Source: Deltaproteobacteria bacterium
Lineage (GTDB): Bacteria; JADJOY01
Assembly: GCA_016713535.1 (NCBI GenBank)
Contig: JADJOY010000010.1
Location: forward strand, 62,001 to 126,000
Direction of reading: 5' to 3'
DNA length: 64,000 nt
The notes below the pieces were generated by a model that saw nothing but the letters and a program-made list of their open reading frames with translations, was not told the origin of the DNA and searched no databases. Made by a program: the position numbers and the translations under genes. Shown one piece after another: positions 25,437-35,061 of the stretch (position 1 is its first letter; every line of letters starts with the position of its first letter).

Positions 25437-26427
25437 TCAGCGCTTGCTGGCGGCGAGGCGTAGCACAGGCCCGTAGCCGCGCTCGACGCACGCGCCGTCG
25501 AGGACACCGCGCGCGCGGAGCATCCGGTGCATGCGCGGCAGGTGGTAGTGCGGCACGGTCATCACCAGGTGGTGCTCGAGGTGGTAGTTCACGTAGTTGG
25601 GCGCGACGAGCAGGCGCTCGAGCGGGCTCGCGAGCGTGGTGCGGGTGTTCCGCATGGGATCGGTGGGATCCGGCACCATCGCGTGCTCGGCGATCGAGCG
25701 CAGCCGGATCACCAGGTGGTGCGTGGTGAACCACGCACCCACCCACAAGAGATAGAGCGCCGGATGGCCGGCCATCGCCAGCGCCGAGCAGCACCGCGTT
25801 CGTCACCGCCATCCCGATCAAGCTCTCGCGGCGCGGCGCGACGGCGCCGCCCGTGAGGTCGGGCACGCGCCCCGCGTGGCGCGCGATCGTGTAGAGCACG
25901 CGCTTCGCCGCGGTGCGCCCGGTGAGGTCGCGCAGGATCTTGCGGCGCATGCTGGCGCGGGTGACCGGGAACGGCGCCGCGAGCGCGAGGTCGGGGGCCT
26001 CGGCGGTCCAGTTCTTGGCGTGGTGCTGGAGGTGATAGCGGCGGTACGGCACCAGGTCGCCCCACACCGGGTAGGCGCACAGCCAGTTTCCGACCCAGTC
26101 GTTGAGCGCGCGGCTCGAGAAGAGCGTGCGGTGCGCGGCCTCGTGCATGAGGATCGCGCAGCCGAGCTGGCGGGTGCCGATCACCGCGAGCGCGATCACC
26201 ACCGTGAGCGGGTTGGGGAACGCCGCCACCAGCGCCATCGCGGCGCCCACCAGCCCCCAGTTCGTGAGCACCGAGGCCCAGCCGCGCACGTCGTCGAGGC
26301 GGCGCAGCTCGCGGATCTCGTCCGGCGAGAGGTGCGCGAGCCAGCGGCGCGCGTCGCCGGCGGCGACCTCCGAGGGGTCGAGCACCGCGGCACCAGCGCC
26401 GTTCGCGAGGGTCGCCGTCTCCGCCAT
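25437..26427 (-). CDS. membrane fatty-acid desaturase (one frameshift)
   Basis: About 330 residues. Three His boxes are visible: HEAAH after AILM, HLQHH before AKNW, and HLEHH (VNYHLEHHLVMTVPHYHLPR). They occur with paired membrane helices, as in the di-iron fatty-acid desaturase/hydroxylase superfamily. The frame breaks near 25780: NAVLLGAGDG should continue as LAMAGHPALYLLWVGAWF one frame over, consistent with a lost GC dinucleotide in GGCGCTGGCG. It acts in the inner membrane on acyl lipids or a related substrate. The gene is divergent from the NsrR-like regulator; control by it is possible but unproven. Confidence 0.8.
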
Positions 26428-26601
26428 GGCCTTCGTCTCCGGCTTATCCGCTCATGCGTGCGCCGTCACCTCGACGGGCACGAAGGCGCGTCGCCAGCGC
26501 CGGCCTCGCCACCCTGCGCGCGCGCCCCTCCGGATCTGCTGAAACGGCGAGGTCGGCGGGTTCTCGCGTCGGTCTCAGCGGCTCGCGGCGAGGCTCTCCC
26601 C

Positions 26602-27080
26602 GTGCGACTCACCCAGTTCACCGACTACGGCCTGCGCGTGCTCATGTACCTCGCCACCCGCGACCAGGCGCACGTGACCACCGAGCAGATCGCGGAAGGG
26701 TTCGGGATCTCGCGTGATCACCCTGCTCAAGGTCGTTAACCGCCTGTGCGAACTCGGCTACGTGGAGGCGAAGCGCGGGCCGCGCGGCGGGTGCGGTTCT
26801 GCCCGCCACGTGGGACGTGTCGATCGGCGAGGTGGTGCGGAACCTCGAGGCCCGGATCGCGCTGGTCGAGTGCTTCGACGAGGCCACCAACACCTGCCCG
26901 ATCACCTCCGTGTGCAGGCTCGCGCCGGTGCTCGAGCGCGCAACCGGCGCCTTCCTGCGCGAGCTCGATCAGGTGCGGCTGCGCGAGCTGGTGACGTGCC
27001 CCGCCGATCTCGAGGGCGCGCTCCGGGACAGGTCCCCGAGCGCCCGTGCGCCCGACACGCGCCGCGGCCCTCGTTCGTGA
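26602..27080 (+). CDS. Rrf2-family regulator, NsrR-like (frameshifts)
   Basis: The winged-helix N-terminus RLTQFTDYGLRVLMYLATRD starts from a GTG at 26602. It continues over a break at 26721-26723 (CCC for CC) into LLKVVNRLCELGYVEAKRGP, then over a second break near 26790-26810 into VSIGEVVRNLEARIALVECF. The C-terminal cysteines, spaced as in CFDEATNTCPITSVC, are the 4Fe-4S ligands of nitric-oxide sensor NsrR. If expressed intact it would repress NO-stress genes until its cluster is nitrosylated. Its TGA overlaps the GTG of the M1 peptidase (GTGA), so it leads a two-gene operon. Confidence 0.75.
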
Positions 27081-29728
27081 CGAGGCCTCGCGCGCGCCAC
27101 GCGAGCGTGTCGGGCGTCACGATCCTCGCGCTGGCGCTGGGCTGCGTGCTGGCCGTGACCGCCAGGTCGAGCGCCACCACCGGGCCCGCGCCGGGGATCT
27201 CGCGCGAGCTGGCTCGCGAGCGCGCTCGTTCGATCGAGCACGTCCGCTACGAGCTGGCGTTCGAGCTCACGCCAGGAATGACCCAGGCCGAGGGACGCGT
27301 GCGCCTCTCGTTCGAGGTCCGCGGCGGCGCGGCGCCGCTGGTGCTCGACTTCGGCGGCGACGCGCTCACCTTCGCCGAGCTCGACGGCGCCGAGCTCGAT
27401 CCCGCCGCCATCCGGGTCGCCGACCACCTCGTGCCGAGGCCCCGCCCGCTCGCGCCGGGCGCGCACGTGTTCCGGGCGCGCTTTCGCGCACCGGTCGCGC
27501 CGGCGGGCGCGCCGCTCACCGTGTTCCGCGACGACGCGAGCGGCGCCGAGTACCACTACACGCTGCTGGTGCCGGCCGACGCGCACCGGCTCTTCCCGTG
27601 CTTCGACCAGCCCGACATCAAGGCGCGCTTCGTGCTCGAGCTCACCGCGCCGGCGGCCTGGACGCTGGTCGCGAACCAACCGCCCCAGGGCGAGCCGGTG
27701 GTGCGGCCCGACGGCCGCGTCGTGCAGCGCTTCGACGAGACGCCGCCGCTTCCCACCTATCTGTTCGCGTTCGCCGCGGGTCCGTTCGCGGTGGTCGAGG
27801 CGCCGGCCCAGCCAGGCGCGCCGCCGACGCGCGTGCTCGTGCGGCCCGCCAAGCTCGGCTCGCTCGCGTCGCAGCGGCTGATCCGCATGCACCACGACGC
27901 GAGCGCCGCCCTCGCCCGCTACTTCGACGTACCTTACCCGTTCGCGAAGCTCGACGCGGTGCTGCTACCGAGCTTTCCCTACGGCGGCATGGAGCACGCC
28001 GGCGCGATCTTCTACCGCGAGGACTCGCTGGTCTTCGACCACCACCCCACCGACCTCGAGGACGCCAACCGCTCGACGCTCGTCTACCACGAGGTCAGCC
28101 ACCAGTGGTTCGGCAACCTCGTCACCATGGAGTGGTTCGACGACCTGTGGCTCAAGGAGGGCTTCGCCAACCTGATGGCCTACCGCCTCCTCGACGAACT
28201 CGAGCCGGGACGCCAGGCGTGGCTGCGCTTCCACCAGCGCCTCAAGCAGCGCGCGTACCGCATCGACGTGACACCCGGCACCACGCCGATCTGGCAGGAG
28301 CTCCGCAACCTCGCCGACGCCAAGAGCGCTTACGGCGAGATCGTCTACGACAAGGCGCCCGCGGTGCTGCGCGAGCTCTCGAGCCGGCTCGGCGACGACG
28401 TGTTCCGCGGCGGGCTCACGCGCTACCTGCGCGGCCACGCGTGGGCCAACGCGCGCTGGAAGGACCTCGTGGGGGCCTGGTCCGCGGCGGGAGCCGACGG
28501 GCTGGATGTCTGGTCGCGGAACTGGGTGCTGCGGGGTGGGCTGCCCACGGTGCGCGCGACGTGGTCGCTCGACGAGGGCGGACGGGTGCGCACCTTCCAC
28601 GTCGAGCAGCGCGCGAGCGGCGTCGGCGGAGCACCCACCTGGCCGCTCGACCTCACGCTCCTCGTCGCCGCACCCGACGGCCGCCGCCGCGAGGTCGCGG
28701 TGCGCTGCGACGGCCCGTCCGCCGCCGTGCCCGAGCTGGTGGGCGAGCCGGCACCGGCGTGGGTGCTGCCGAACCCGAGCGACAGCGCCTACGCGCGCTT
28801 CGTCCTCGACGAGCGCTCGGCGGCCGCGCTCCTCGACGCGCTGCCGGGCCTCGACGCGCCGCTGCTGCGCGCGGTGGCGTTCTCGGCGCTGTGGGAGACG
28901 GTGCGCGACGCCGACCTGGATCCGGCGCGCTTCGGCGCCACCGCGCTCACGCTGCTCGCCACCGAGCGCTTCGCGGGAAGCCGCGCCCAGATCGTCGCCG
29001 CGCTCACCACCACGATCGAGCGCTACCTCGACGCCGAGTCCGCGACGCGGCTGCGCCGCGCCCTGCTCGCCGCGCTCACCGGCGCCCTCGAGCGCGGCGA
29101 GCTCGAAGGGCTCGAGCTCGACACGTTCCGCGCGATCGTGCGGCTGGCGCGCGACCCCGCGGACGTCGCGTGGATCACCGCGGTGCTGGACGGCACGCAC
29201 CCGATCACCGGGCTCGAGCTCGGCGCGCGGGATCGGTTCGAGGCGCTGGCACCGCTCCTCGCCGCGGGCGAGCCGAGCGCCGCTGCACGCCTCGACACGC
29301 TGCGCCGGGAGCGCGCGGCCGAGGACGGCGCCTGGTACGCCTACGCGGTGGGCGCCGCGGTGGGGAGCGCCGAGACCAAGGAGCGCTACTTCGCGGGCTA
29401 CCTGAACGCGAACGAGCCGCCCGAGGCCTGGGCCGAGGACAGCCTCGAGTTCTTCCACTGGCCCGGGCAGGAGGCGCTCACCGCACCTTACCTGCCGCGC
29501 GCGCTCGACTCGCTCGGCTGGGTGAAGGAGCACCGCAAGATCTTCTTCTTGCCGGCCTGGATCGACGCGTTCGTGAACGGGGAGAGCTCGCCGGAGACGC
29601 TCGCGGCCGTCGACGGCTTCCTCGCCAGCCATCCGAACTTCGAGGCGGACGTGCGCCGCAAGGTGCTCCAGTCCCGCGACTCGCTCGCGCGCGCCGTGAA
29701 GATCCGTGCCAAACGCTGGCCGCTCTGA
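27077..29728 (+). CDS. M1-family zinc aminopeptidase
   Basis: 883 residues from a GTG overlapping the regulator stop. There is an N-terminal hydrophobic signal (VTILALALGCVLAV), possibly a lipobox at LALGC. Then comes the M1 beta-sandwich, with exopeptidase motif GGMEH (303-307, usual GxMEN). The zinc site HEVSH (338-342) has its third ligand Glu361 in WLKEGFANL, and a helical C-terminal domain extends to the end. This is a full-length M1 enzyme that removes N-terminal residues from peptides, probably in the periplasm. The His in place of Asn in the exopeptidase motif is unusual. Coupling to an NsrR-like regulator is also unexpected. Confidence 0.88.
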   Translation: MTRPRARHASVSGVTILALALGCVLAVTARSSATTGPAPGISRELARERARSIEHVRYELAFELTPGMTQAEGRVRLSFEVRGGAAPLVLDFGGDALTFAELDGAELDPAAIRVADHLVPRPRPLAPGAHVFRARFRAPVAPAGAPLTVFRDDASGAEYHYTLLVPADAHRLFPCFDQPDIKARFVLELTAPAAWTLVANQPPQGEPVVRPDGRVVQRFDETPPLPTYLFAFAAGPFAVVEAPAQPGAPPTRVLVRPAKLGSLASQRLIRMHHDASAALARYFDVPYPFAKLDAVLLPSFPYGGMEHAGAIFYREDSLVFDHHPTDLEDANRSTLVYHEVSHQWFGNLVTMEWFDDLWLKEGFANLMAYRLLDELEPGRQAWLRFHQRLKQRAYRIDVTPGTTPIWQELRNLADAKSAYGEIVYDKAPAVLRELSSRLGDDVFRGGLTRYLRGHAWANARWKDLVGAWSAAGADGLDVWSRNWVLRGGLPTVRATWSLDEGGRVRTFHVEQRASGVGGAPTWPLDLTLLVAAPDGRRREVAVRCDGPSAAVPELVGEPAPAWVLPNPSDSAYARFVLDERSAAALLDALPGLDAPLLRAVAFSALWETVRDADLDPARFGATALTLLATERFAGSRAQIVAALTTTIERYLDAESATRLRRALLAALTGALERGELEGLELDTFRAIVRLARDPADVAWITAVLDGTHPITGLELGARDRFEALAPLLAAGEPSAAARLDTLRRERAAEDGAWYAYAVGAAVGSAETKERYFAGYLNANEPPEAWAEDSLEFFHWPGQEALTAPYLPRALDSLGWVKEHRKIFFLPAWIDAFVNGESSPETLAAVDGFLASHPNFEADVRRKVLQSRDSLARAVKIRAKRWPL

Positions 29729-29764
29729 CAAGCTCGCCCGCCCCCCGAACCGCGACCCACGTCG

Positions 29765-30565
29765 ATGACCTCAGGCACCTCCGACCGCGTCGGCCGCTCG
29801 CTCGCCGACGAGCCCCGCGAGCGCACGCTCGCGCTCGACACGCTGACCTCGCGCCTGGTCGCGGCGGGGTTGGTGCTCTTGATGGACGCGGTCGGTTACC
29901 ACCTCGTCGGGTTGGCCACCGACACCGCTCAGGCGCACTCGCTGCGGCTCTCGATCGACGACCGCATCCCGTTCCTGCCCTGGTCCGTCTACCTCTACAG
30001 CTGGGTCTACACCGCGATGCTCTACCCGCTCTTCGTGGTGCGGTGCTCGGGGCTCTTCCGCCGCACGGTGGAGGCGTACGCGATCACGATCGCGGTGAGC
30101 CTCGTGGTGTTCGCGATGTTCCCGGTGACGTCCGTGGGCTTCCGCCCCGACCCGGCGACCCTCGACCAGAGCGTGTTCCACAACTGGGGTGTGGCGCTCA
30201 CCTTCTTCGTCGACCCGCCGACCAACCTGTTCCCGTCGCTCCACCTCTCGATCGCGACGCTCGCGGCGCTCATCGCGGGGCGGGCGCGCCCGCTCTTCGG
30301 CTGGTGCGCGGCGCCGATGGTGCTCGCGGTGGCGGTGTCGATCACCACCATGAAGCAGCACTTCGTGCTCGACGGCGTGGGCGCGCTGGCGGTGGCGACG
30401 TTCGCGTTCCGCAGCCGGTTCGCGAGCTTCCACGAGGAGCGCGACGCGACCGGGCCGCTCGCCTACTCGTGGCGCGGGCCGGTCGGCTACCTGTTCTTCC
30501 ACGGCGTCGTTTACCTGGCGCTCTACGTCGCGTTCCGCTGCGGCTTCCGTCCCTGGGACGGCTGA
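29765..30565 (+). CDS. PAP2-superfamily membrane phosphatase/transferase
   Basis: 266 residues with about six membrane helices. The PAP2 active-site motifs are NLFPSLHLSI (SLH) and KQHFVLDGVGA (HxxxD). Overall arrangement and size resemble inositol-phosphoceramide/aureobasidin-target-like members rather than small phosphatases. It could dephosphorylate or transfer head groups on lipids at the inner membrane. The first PAP2 motif (KxxxxxxRP) is not obvious. It lies 36 nt after the M1 peptidase. Confidence 0.75.
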   Translation: MTSGTSDRVGRSLADEPRERTLALDTLTSRLVAAGLVLLMDAVGYHLVGLATDTAQAHSLRLSIDDRIPFLPWSVYLYSWVYTAMLYPLFVVRCSGLFRRTVEAYAITIAVSLVVFAMFPVTSVGFRPDPATLDQSVFHNWGVALTFFVDPPTNLFPSLHLSIATLAALIAGRARPLFGWCAAPMVLAVAVSITTMKQHFVLDGVGALAVATFAFRSRFASFHEERDATGPLAYSWRGPVGYLFFHGVVYLALYVAFRCGFRPWDG

Positions 30566-30574
30566 GCCCGCGGC

Positions 30575-31825
30575 GCGGCCGCGAAGGATCGCGGCCCTCC
30601 AGCCGATCGATCCCCTTCCTGCGCTGGAGGGCGGTGGTCCCTCACCGCCACGGAGCTCGACTCCGGTCCAGCCCGGCGGCCGCGAAGGATCGCGGCCCTC
30701 CAGACGATCGATCCCGTTCCTGCGCCGGAGGGCGGTGGTCCCTCACCGCCGCGGCGCTCGACTCCGGTCCAGCCCGTCGGCCGCGAAGGATCGCGGCCCT
30801 CCAGCCGATCGAGCCGCTTCCTGCGCTGGAGGGCGGTGGTCCTCACCGCCACGGAGCTCGACTCCGGTCCAGCCCGGCGGCCGCGAAGGATCGCGGCCCT
30901 CCAGCCGATCGATCCCCTTCCTGCGCTGGAGGGCGGTGGTCCTCACCGCCGCGGAGCTCGACTCCGGCCCAGCCCGGCGGCCGCGAAGGATCGCGGCCCT
31001 CCAGACGATCGATCCCCTTCCTGCGCTGGAGGGCGGTGGTCCCTCACCGCCACGGAGCTCGACTCCGGTCCAGCCCGGCGGCCGCGAAGGATCGCGGCCC
31101 TCCAGACGATCGATCCCGTTCCTGCGCTGGAGGGCGGTGGTCCCTCACCGCCACGGAGCTCGACTCCGGTCCAACCCGGCGGCCGCGAAGGATCGCGGCC
31201 CTCCAGACGATCGATCCCGTTCCTGAGCTGGAGGGCGGTGGTCCCTCACCGCCACGGAGCTCGACTCCGGTCCAGCCCGGCGGCCGCGAAGGATCGCGGC
31301 CCTCCAGCCGATCGATCCCCTTCCTGCGCTGGAGGGCGGTGGTCCCTCACCGCCGCGGAGCTCGACTCCGGCCCAACCCGGCGGCCGCGAAGGATCGCGG
31401 CCCTCCAGCCGATCGATCCCCTTCCTGCGCTGGAGGGCGGTGGTCCCTCACCGCCACGGAGCTCGACTCCGGTCCAGCCCGGCGGCCGCGAAGGATCGCG
31501 GCCCTCCAGACGATCGATCCCGTTCCTGCGCCGGAGGGCGGTGGTCCCTCACCGCCGCGGCGCTCGACTCCGGTCCAACCCGGCGGCCGCGAAGGATCGC
31601 GGCCCTCCAGCCGATCGATCCGCTTCCTGCGCTGGAGGGCGGTGGTCCCTCACCGCCACGGAGCTCGACTCCGGTCCAGCCCGGCGGCCGCGAAGGATCG
31701 CGGCCCTCCAGCCGATCGATCCCCTTCCTGCGCTGGAGGGCGGTGGTCCCTCACCGCCACAGAGCTCGACTCCGGTCCAGCCCGGCGGCCGCGAAGGATC
31801 GCGGCCCTCCAGCCGGGCGACCCGC
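30575..31825. repeat. tandem array, 13 copies of a 101-bp hairpin-rich unit
   Basis: The string CGCGAAGGATCGCGGCCCTC starts at 30580, 30681, 30782, 30882, 30982, 31083, 31184, 31285, 31386, 31487, 31588, 31689 and 31790. The period is 101 (twice 100). Each unit contains four inverted repeats: GGCCGCGA-agga-TCGCGGCC; CCCTCCAG...CTGGAGGG around a 21-base loop containing GATCGATC; GGCGGTG-gtccct-CACCGCC; and CGGAG-ctcga-CTCCG. Units differ at only a few positions (for example GAT versus GAG, CCA versus CGC). The period is not a multiple of three, so the long open frames across it are accidental. It fills the gap between the PAP2 and helicase genes. Confidence 0.95.
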
Positions 31826-31873
31826 TCCACGACGCAGCGCGGCACCGCGCGCCAATCCTGCTAGGCTCCGCGA

Positions 31874-33370
31874 ATGCCTTTCGCGACCTTCGGCCTTCAT
31901 CCCGACCTGGTGCGCGCCACGCGCGAGCTGGGTTTCACCCGCCCGACCCCCATCCAGGAACAGGCGATCCCACCTGCCATCGCGGGCAAGGACGTCCTCG
32001 CGTGCGCGATGACGGGCAGCGGCAAGACCGCCGCGTTCCTGCTCCCGATCCTCGAGCGCCTCCGCACCAAGCCCCGCGGCCGGACCCGCGCGCTGGTGCT
32101 GGCACCCACCCGCGAGCTGGCGGCGCAGATCCACGCGCACCTCGAGGAGCTCGCGGTCCACACCGGCGTCACCGGCGCCGCGGTGTTCGGCGGCGTCGGC
32201 ATGGCGCCCCAGGAGCACGCGTTCCGCAGCGGCGTGGACGTCATCGCCGCCACTCCCGGGCGCCTCCTCGACCACTTCCGGCAGCCCTACGCGCGCCTCG
32301 AGCACCTCGAGGTCGTGGTCCTCGACGAGGCGGACCGGATGCTCGACATGGGCTTCCTGCCCGACATCCGCCGCGTGCTCAAGCACCTGCCCACCAAGCG
32401 CCAGACGATGCTCTTCAGCGCCACGATGCCGGCGCCGATCGTCGAGCTGTCGCGCGAGATGCTGCACCAGCCGGTGGCGGTGAACCTGGAGCGCAAGGCC
32501 GCGCCCGCGGTCGGCATCACGCAGGCCGTGTACCCGGTGCCGAGCGAGCTCAAGGCGGCGCTCTTCGCCGAGCTCATGAACCGCGGCGAGATCCGCCAGG
32601 TCATCGTGTTCACGCGCACCAAGCACCGCGCCAACCGCCTCGCCGACTACCTCGACCGGCACGCGATCTCGAACGCGCGGATCCACGGCAATCGCAGCCA
32701 GGCGCAGCGCACCGACGCCCTCGCGGGCTTCAAGGACGGCCGCTACAAGGTGCTGGTGGCGACCGACATCGTGGCACGCGGCATCGACGTCGAGGCGCTC
32801 GGCCACGTGCTCAACTTCGACGTGCCGCACGTGCCCGAGGACTACATCCACCGCGTCGGGCGCACCGCGCGCGCCGAGGCCACCGGCGAGGCGTTCACGT
32901 TCGTCTCGCCGGAGGAGCGCGAGGACCTGCAGCGCATCGAGCGCGCGATCGGCAAGCGCCTTCCCGAGGTGCGCCTGCCCGGGTTCGACTACGCCAAGAA
33001 GCCCGCCGAGAAGCTCGAGATCCCGCTCGCGGACCGCATCGCCGCGATCCGCGCGCGCAAGGCCGAGGAGCGCGCGCGCGCCAAGGCGAAGGCCGAGCGC
33101 CGCGACGGCGCGCCCCAGGGGCGCGGTGGGAGCTCGGGCGGAAGCGCGAGCGCCGGACGCGCGAGCGGCGGCGGGCGGCCCGGCGGCGGCTCCGGGCGAC
33201 CGGGCTCCGGCCGACCCGCGCCCGCCCCGGGACGCTCGGCGCCCGCGGCGCCCTCGGGCCAGGCCGGTGCCCCCGGTGCACCCGGAGCTCCGACCGCTGC
33301 CCGTCGCAGGCGGCGGCGCCGCGGCGGGTCGGGGTCGGGGGCGGGCGGACCGCCAGCGCCCGCGCGCTGA
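31874..33370 (+). CDS. DEAD-box RNA helicase, RhlE-like
   Basis: 498 residues with every DEAD-box motif: Q motif around FTRPTPIQEQ (21-30), GSGKT (48-52), PTREL (78-82), DEAD (151-154), SAT (182-184), ARGID (301-305) and HRVGRTAR (326-333). From about 385 it has a Lys/Arg-rich then Gly/Pro/Ser/Arg-rich disordered tail, as in RhlE proteins, which binds RNA without sequence preference. It should unwind rRNA or mRNA structure. It directly follows the 101-bp array, whose transcript would be highly structured, but there is no evidence that they act together. An extended -10-like TGCTAGGCT lies just before the ATG. Confidence 0.92.
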   Translation: MPFATFGLHPDLVRATRELGFTRPTPIQEQAIPPAIAGKDVLACAMTGSGKTAAFLLPILERLRTKPRGRTRALVLAPTRELAAQIHAHLEELAVHTGVTGAAVFGGVGMAPQEHAFRSGVDVIAATPGRLLDHFRQPYARLEHLEVVVLDEADRMLDMGFLPDIRRVLKHLPTKRQTMLFSATMPAPIVELSREMLHQPVAVNLERKAAPAVGITQAVYPVPSELKAALFAELMNRGEIRQVIVFTRTKHRANRLADYLDRHAISNARIHGNRSQAQRTDALAGFKDGRYKVLVATDIVARGIDVEALGHVLNFDVPHVPEDYIHRVGRTARAEATGEAFTFVSPEEREDLQRIERAIGKRLPEVRLPGFDYAKKPAEKLEIPLADRIAAIRARKAEERARAKAKAERRDGAPQGRGGSSGGSASAGRASGGGRPGGGSGRPGSGRPAPAPGRSAPAAPSGQAGAPGAPGAPTAARRRRRRRGGSGSGAGGPPAPAR

Positions 33371-33536
33371 GCCCGACATCGGCGGACGGCCGGGAGGCCG
33401 TCCCTCCGAACGACGAGCCACGCGAACGCTATCGGACGGCCGCGAGCTCCTCCCGCCGAGCGCGACGCCGATCCAGCCCTTCGGAGGGCCCGCCTCCGGC
33501 GGGCCGCCGGCCCGAGGTCGTATTCGGACGGGGCGA
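33371..33536. repeat. intergenic hairpin repeats, families B and D
   Basis: Family B: GGACGGCC-ggga-GGCCGTCC followed by CTCCGAACG (33384-33412). Family D: GGGCCCGCC-tcc-GGCGGGCC near 33485-33506. Both recur at 35.70-35.79 kb. No gene. Confidence 0.75.
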
Positions 33537-35012
33537 TCAGCCCAGGACTTCGACCTGCCCACCCCGCCAGTGGGCGACCTCGCGGTTGCCGGGCGTGCGA
33601 ACGACCGCCTCGGTGTAGCGCGCCGCGCCCAGCGACCAGCAGGCCTCCATGAGCGCCTTGCGCCGGTCGGGCGCGGGGAGGTCGGTCCAGCTCGCCGGCA
33701 CCTCGACCACCACGCGCGCGCCCTCGACGCGCACCGTCTGCACCGGCAGGTGCTTCCGGAGCGCCTCGGTGTCGACCGGCAGGGTCTCGCGGAGGTTCAC
33801 CATCTCGACCGTGGACGGCGCGTAGAGCACGTACCCGACCGACGCGCCGATCGAAGCCACCAGCGCGAGCGCCGCCGCCCTCCTCCCCACCGACCACGAC
33901 GCCACGTCCGCGCTCGCCGCGCGGTACCACACCATCGGGTTGAGGCGGCCGTACGAAGGCGGCGGCGCCGGCTTCGGTTTGGGCGCCGGCCGCCACTCGA
34001 TCGCGGGCGCGGAGAACGCCTCGAGCGTGGTGAGCAGCCCACCGATCATGGCGTCGAGCGCCGCGAGAAGCCGGTCGAGCGCCGCGTACGAGGCCGCGCC
34101 CGTGACGTCGGTGAGCGGCTCGTCGCCGGAGCTCAGACCCGCCTCGCGGCGCGCCGCCACGCCGCGGCGCGCGTCGAGCACACCGCGCCGCACGTAGTCG
34201 AGCTGCTCGCGGTGCCCGGGGGCCAAGGTCTCGAGCCGCCACGAGATCGTGTCGAGGACGTCGATCAACCGGACCTGGACATCGAGCGCGCGCGCCCAGA
34301 CCATGGCGCGCGGCGCGCCCGGCTTGAGCTCGTCGAGGAGCGAGTTGCGCGGGATCCCCGCGATCGGACCGAGGATGCGGCCGCGATAGCCGAGGATCAC
34401 TCCGTGGTCGAACTCGGAGCGCTCGAGCACCGGCGCCCCCAGGCGCAGCAACGTGAGCGCGTTCTGACCCTCGGTGCCCGGGCGGAGCTGCGCGTGTACG
34501 AGGTCCGCCCAGCCGCCCCGCGCCCAGATCTGCATTCCCGAGCCGTGCTCGGGCGGGCGATCGGGGCTCGACGCTGGGTGGACCGGCCAGTCGAGGTAGC
34601 CGAGCGGGTCGAGTCGCGCGACCTCGCGACGCCGCGCCGCGAGCTCCTCGAGCCGCTCGACGAGGTCGGCCGGCGGGTCGACGAACTCGACGCCGAAGCC
34701 GTAGACGATCTCGGATCCCTCGCGGCGGTTGATGCGCACCACGCGGCCCTTGCCGTGGAAGCGGCCGAGACCGCCGGCGAGCCCGAACTCGAGGCCGAGC
34801 CGGGAGCCTGCGCTCGCGAGCTTCTCGGACTGGATGAAGGCGCCGCCCGCCGAGAGCGAGGTGATCACGCCGGGGTCGGCGGGCGGGTTGGCTTCGTGGA
34901 TGCGCGCGACGAGCGCGACGTTATGGCGGCGGTGGCGGCGCCGGTCGTCGGCGACCGGGTCGCTCGACGAGGTCGCGACGCGGGATTCGTTTCGTGCGTG
35001 CGGGTGTGCCAC
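33537..35012 (-). CDS. PilZ-domain protein with membrane helix
   Basis: 491 residues. An N-terminal PilZ domain carries the c-di-GMP-binding RxxxR in RRHRRHN (about 25-30) and the downstream SLSAGGAFI (D/NxSxxG-like). A long alpha/beta middle region follows with no recognised family. After a proline-rich stretch (KPKPAPPPS) comes one membrane helix (AALALVASIGASVGYVLYA, about 388-406) and about 85 extracytoplasmic residues. It begins 49 nt after the pilin-like gene on the same strand, so both are likely one transcript. A c-di-GMP-responsive membrane protein tied to a pilus or secretion pseudopilus is the natural reading; details are inference. Confidence 0.72.
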   Translation of the reverse strand: MAHPHARNESRVATSSSDPVADDRRRHRRHNVALVARIHEANPPADPGVITSLSAGGAFIQSEKLASAGSRLGLEFGLAGGLGRFHGKGRVVRINRREGSEIVYGFGVEFVDPPADLVERLEELAARRREVARLDPLGYLDWPVHPASSPDRPPEHGSGMQIWARGGWADLVHAQLRPGTEGQNALTLLRLGAPVLERSEFDHGVILGYRGRILGPIAGIPRNSLLDELKPGAPRAMVWARALDVQVRLIDVLDTISWRLETLAPGHREQLDYVRRGVLDARRGVAARREAGLSSGDEPLTDVTGAASYAALDRLLAALDAMIGGLLTTLEAFSAPAIEWRPAPKPKPAPPPSYGRLNPMVWYRAASADVASWSVGRRAAALALVASIGASVGYVLYAPSTVEMVNLRETLPVDTEALRKHLPVQTVRVEGARVVVEVPASWTDLPAPDRRKALMEACWSLGAARYTEAVVRTPGNREVAHWRGGQVEVLG

Positions 35013-35061
35013 GGGAGATTCTCCGGTGACGTGCTCGAGCGACGGATCGGCGCGCGGTCCG

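Noticed and set aside
24748-26427. One large 559-codon minus-strand protein
   Set aside because: The frame joins a frameshifted desaturase N-terminus with the transposase remnant through non-coding sequence; the true desaturase C-terminus is in another frame (25437-25775).
30566-31860. CRISPR array
   Set aside because: Units are almost identical over all 101 bp with no variable spacers, and no cas genes are near. It is an ordinary tandem repeat.
27046-33618. A 2190-codon open frame on the plus strand
   Set aside because: It is a shadow of the M1, PAP2 and helicase genes joined through the repeat array, which has no stops in this frame because of its GC content. Composition is Arg/Ala/Pro-rich and resembles no family.
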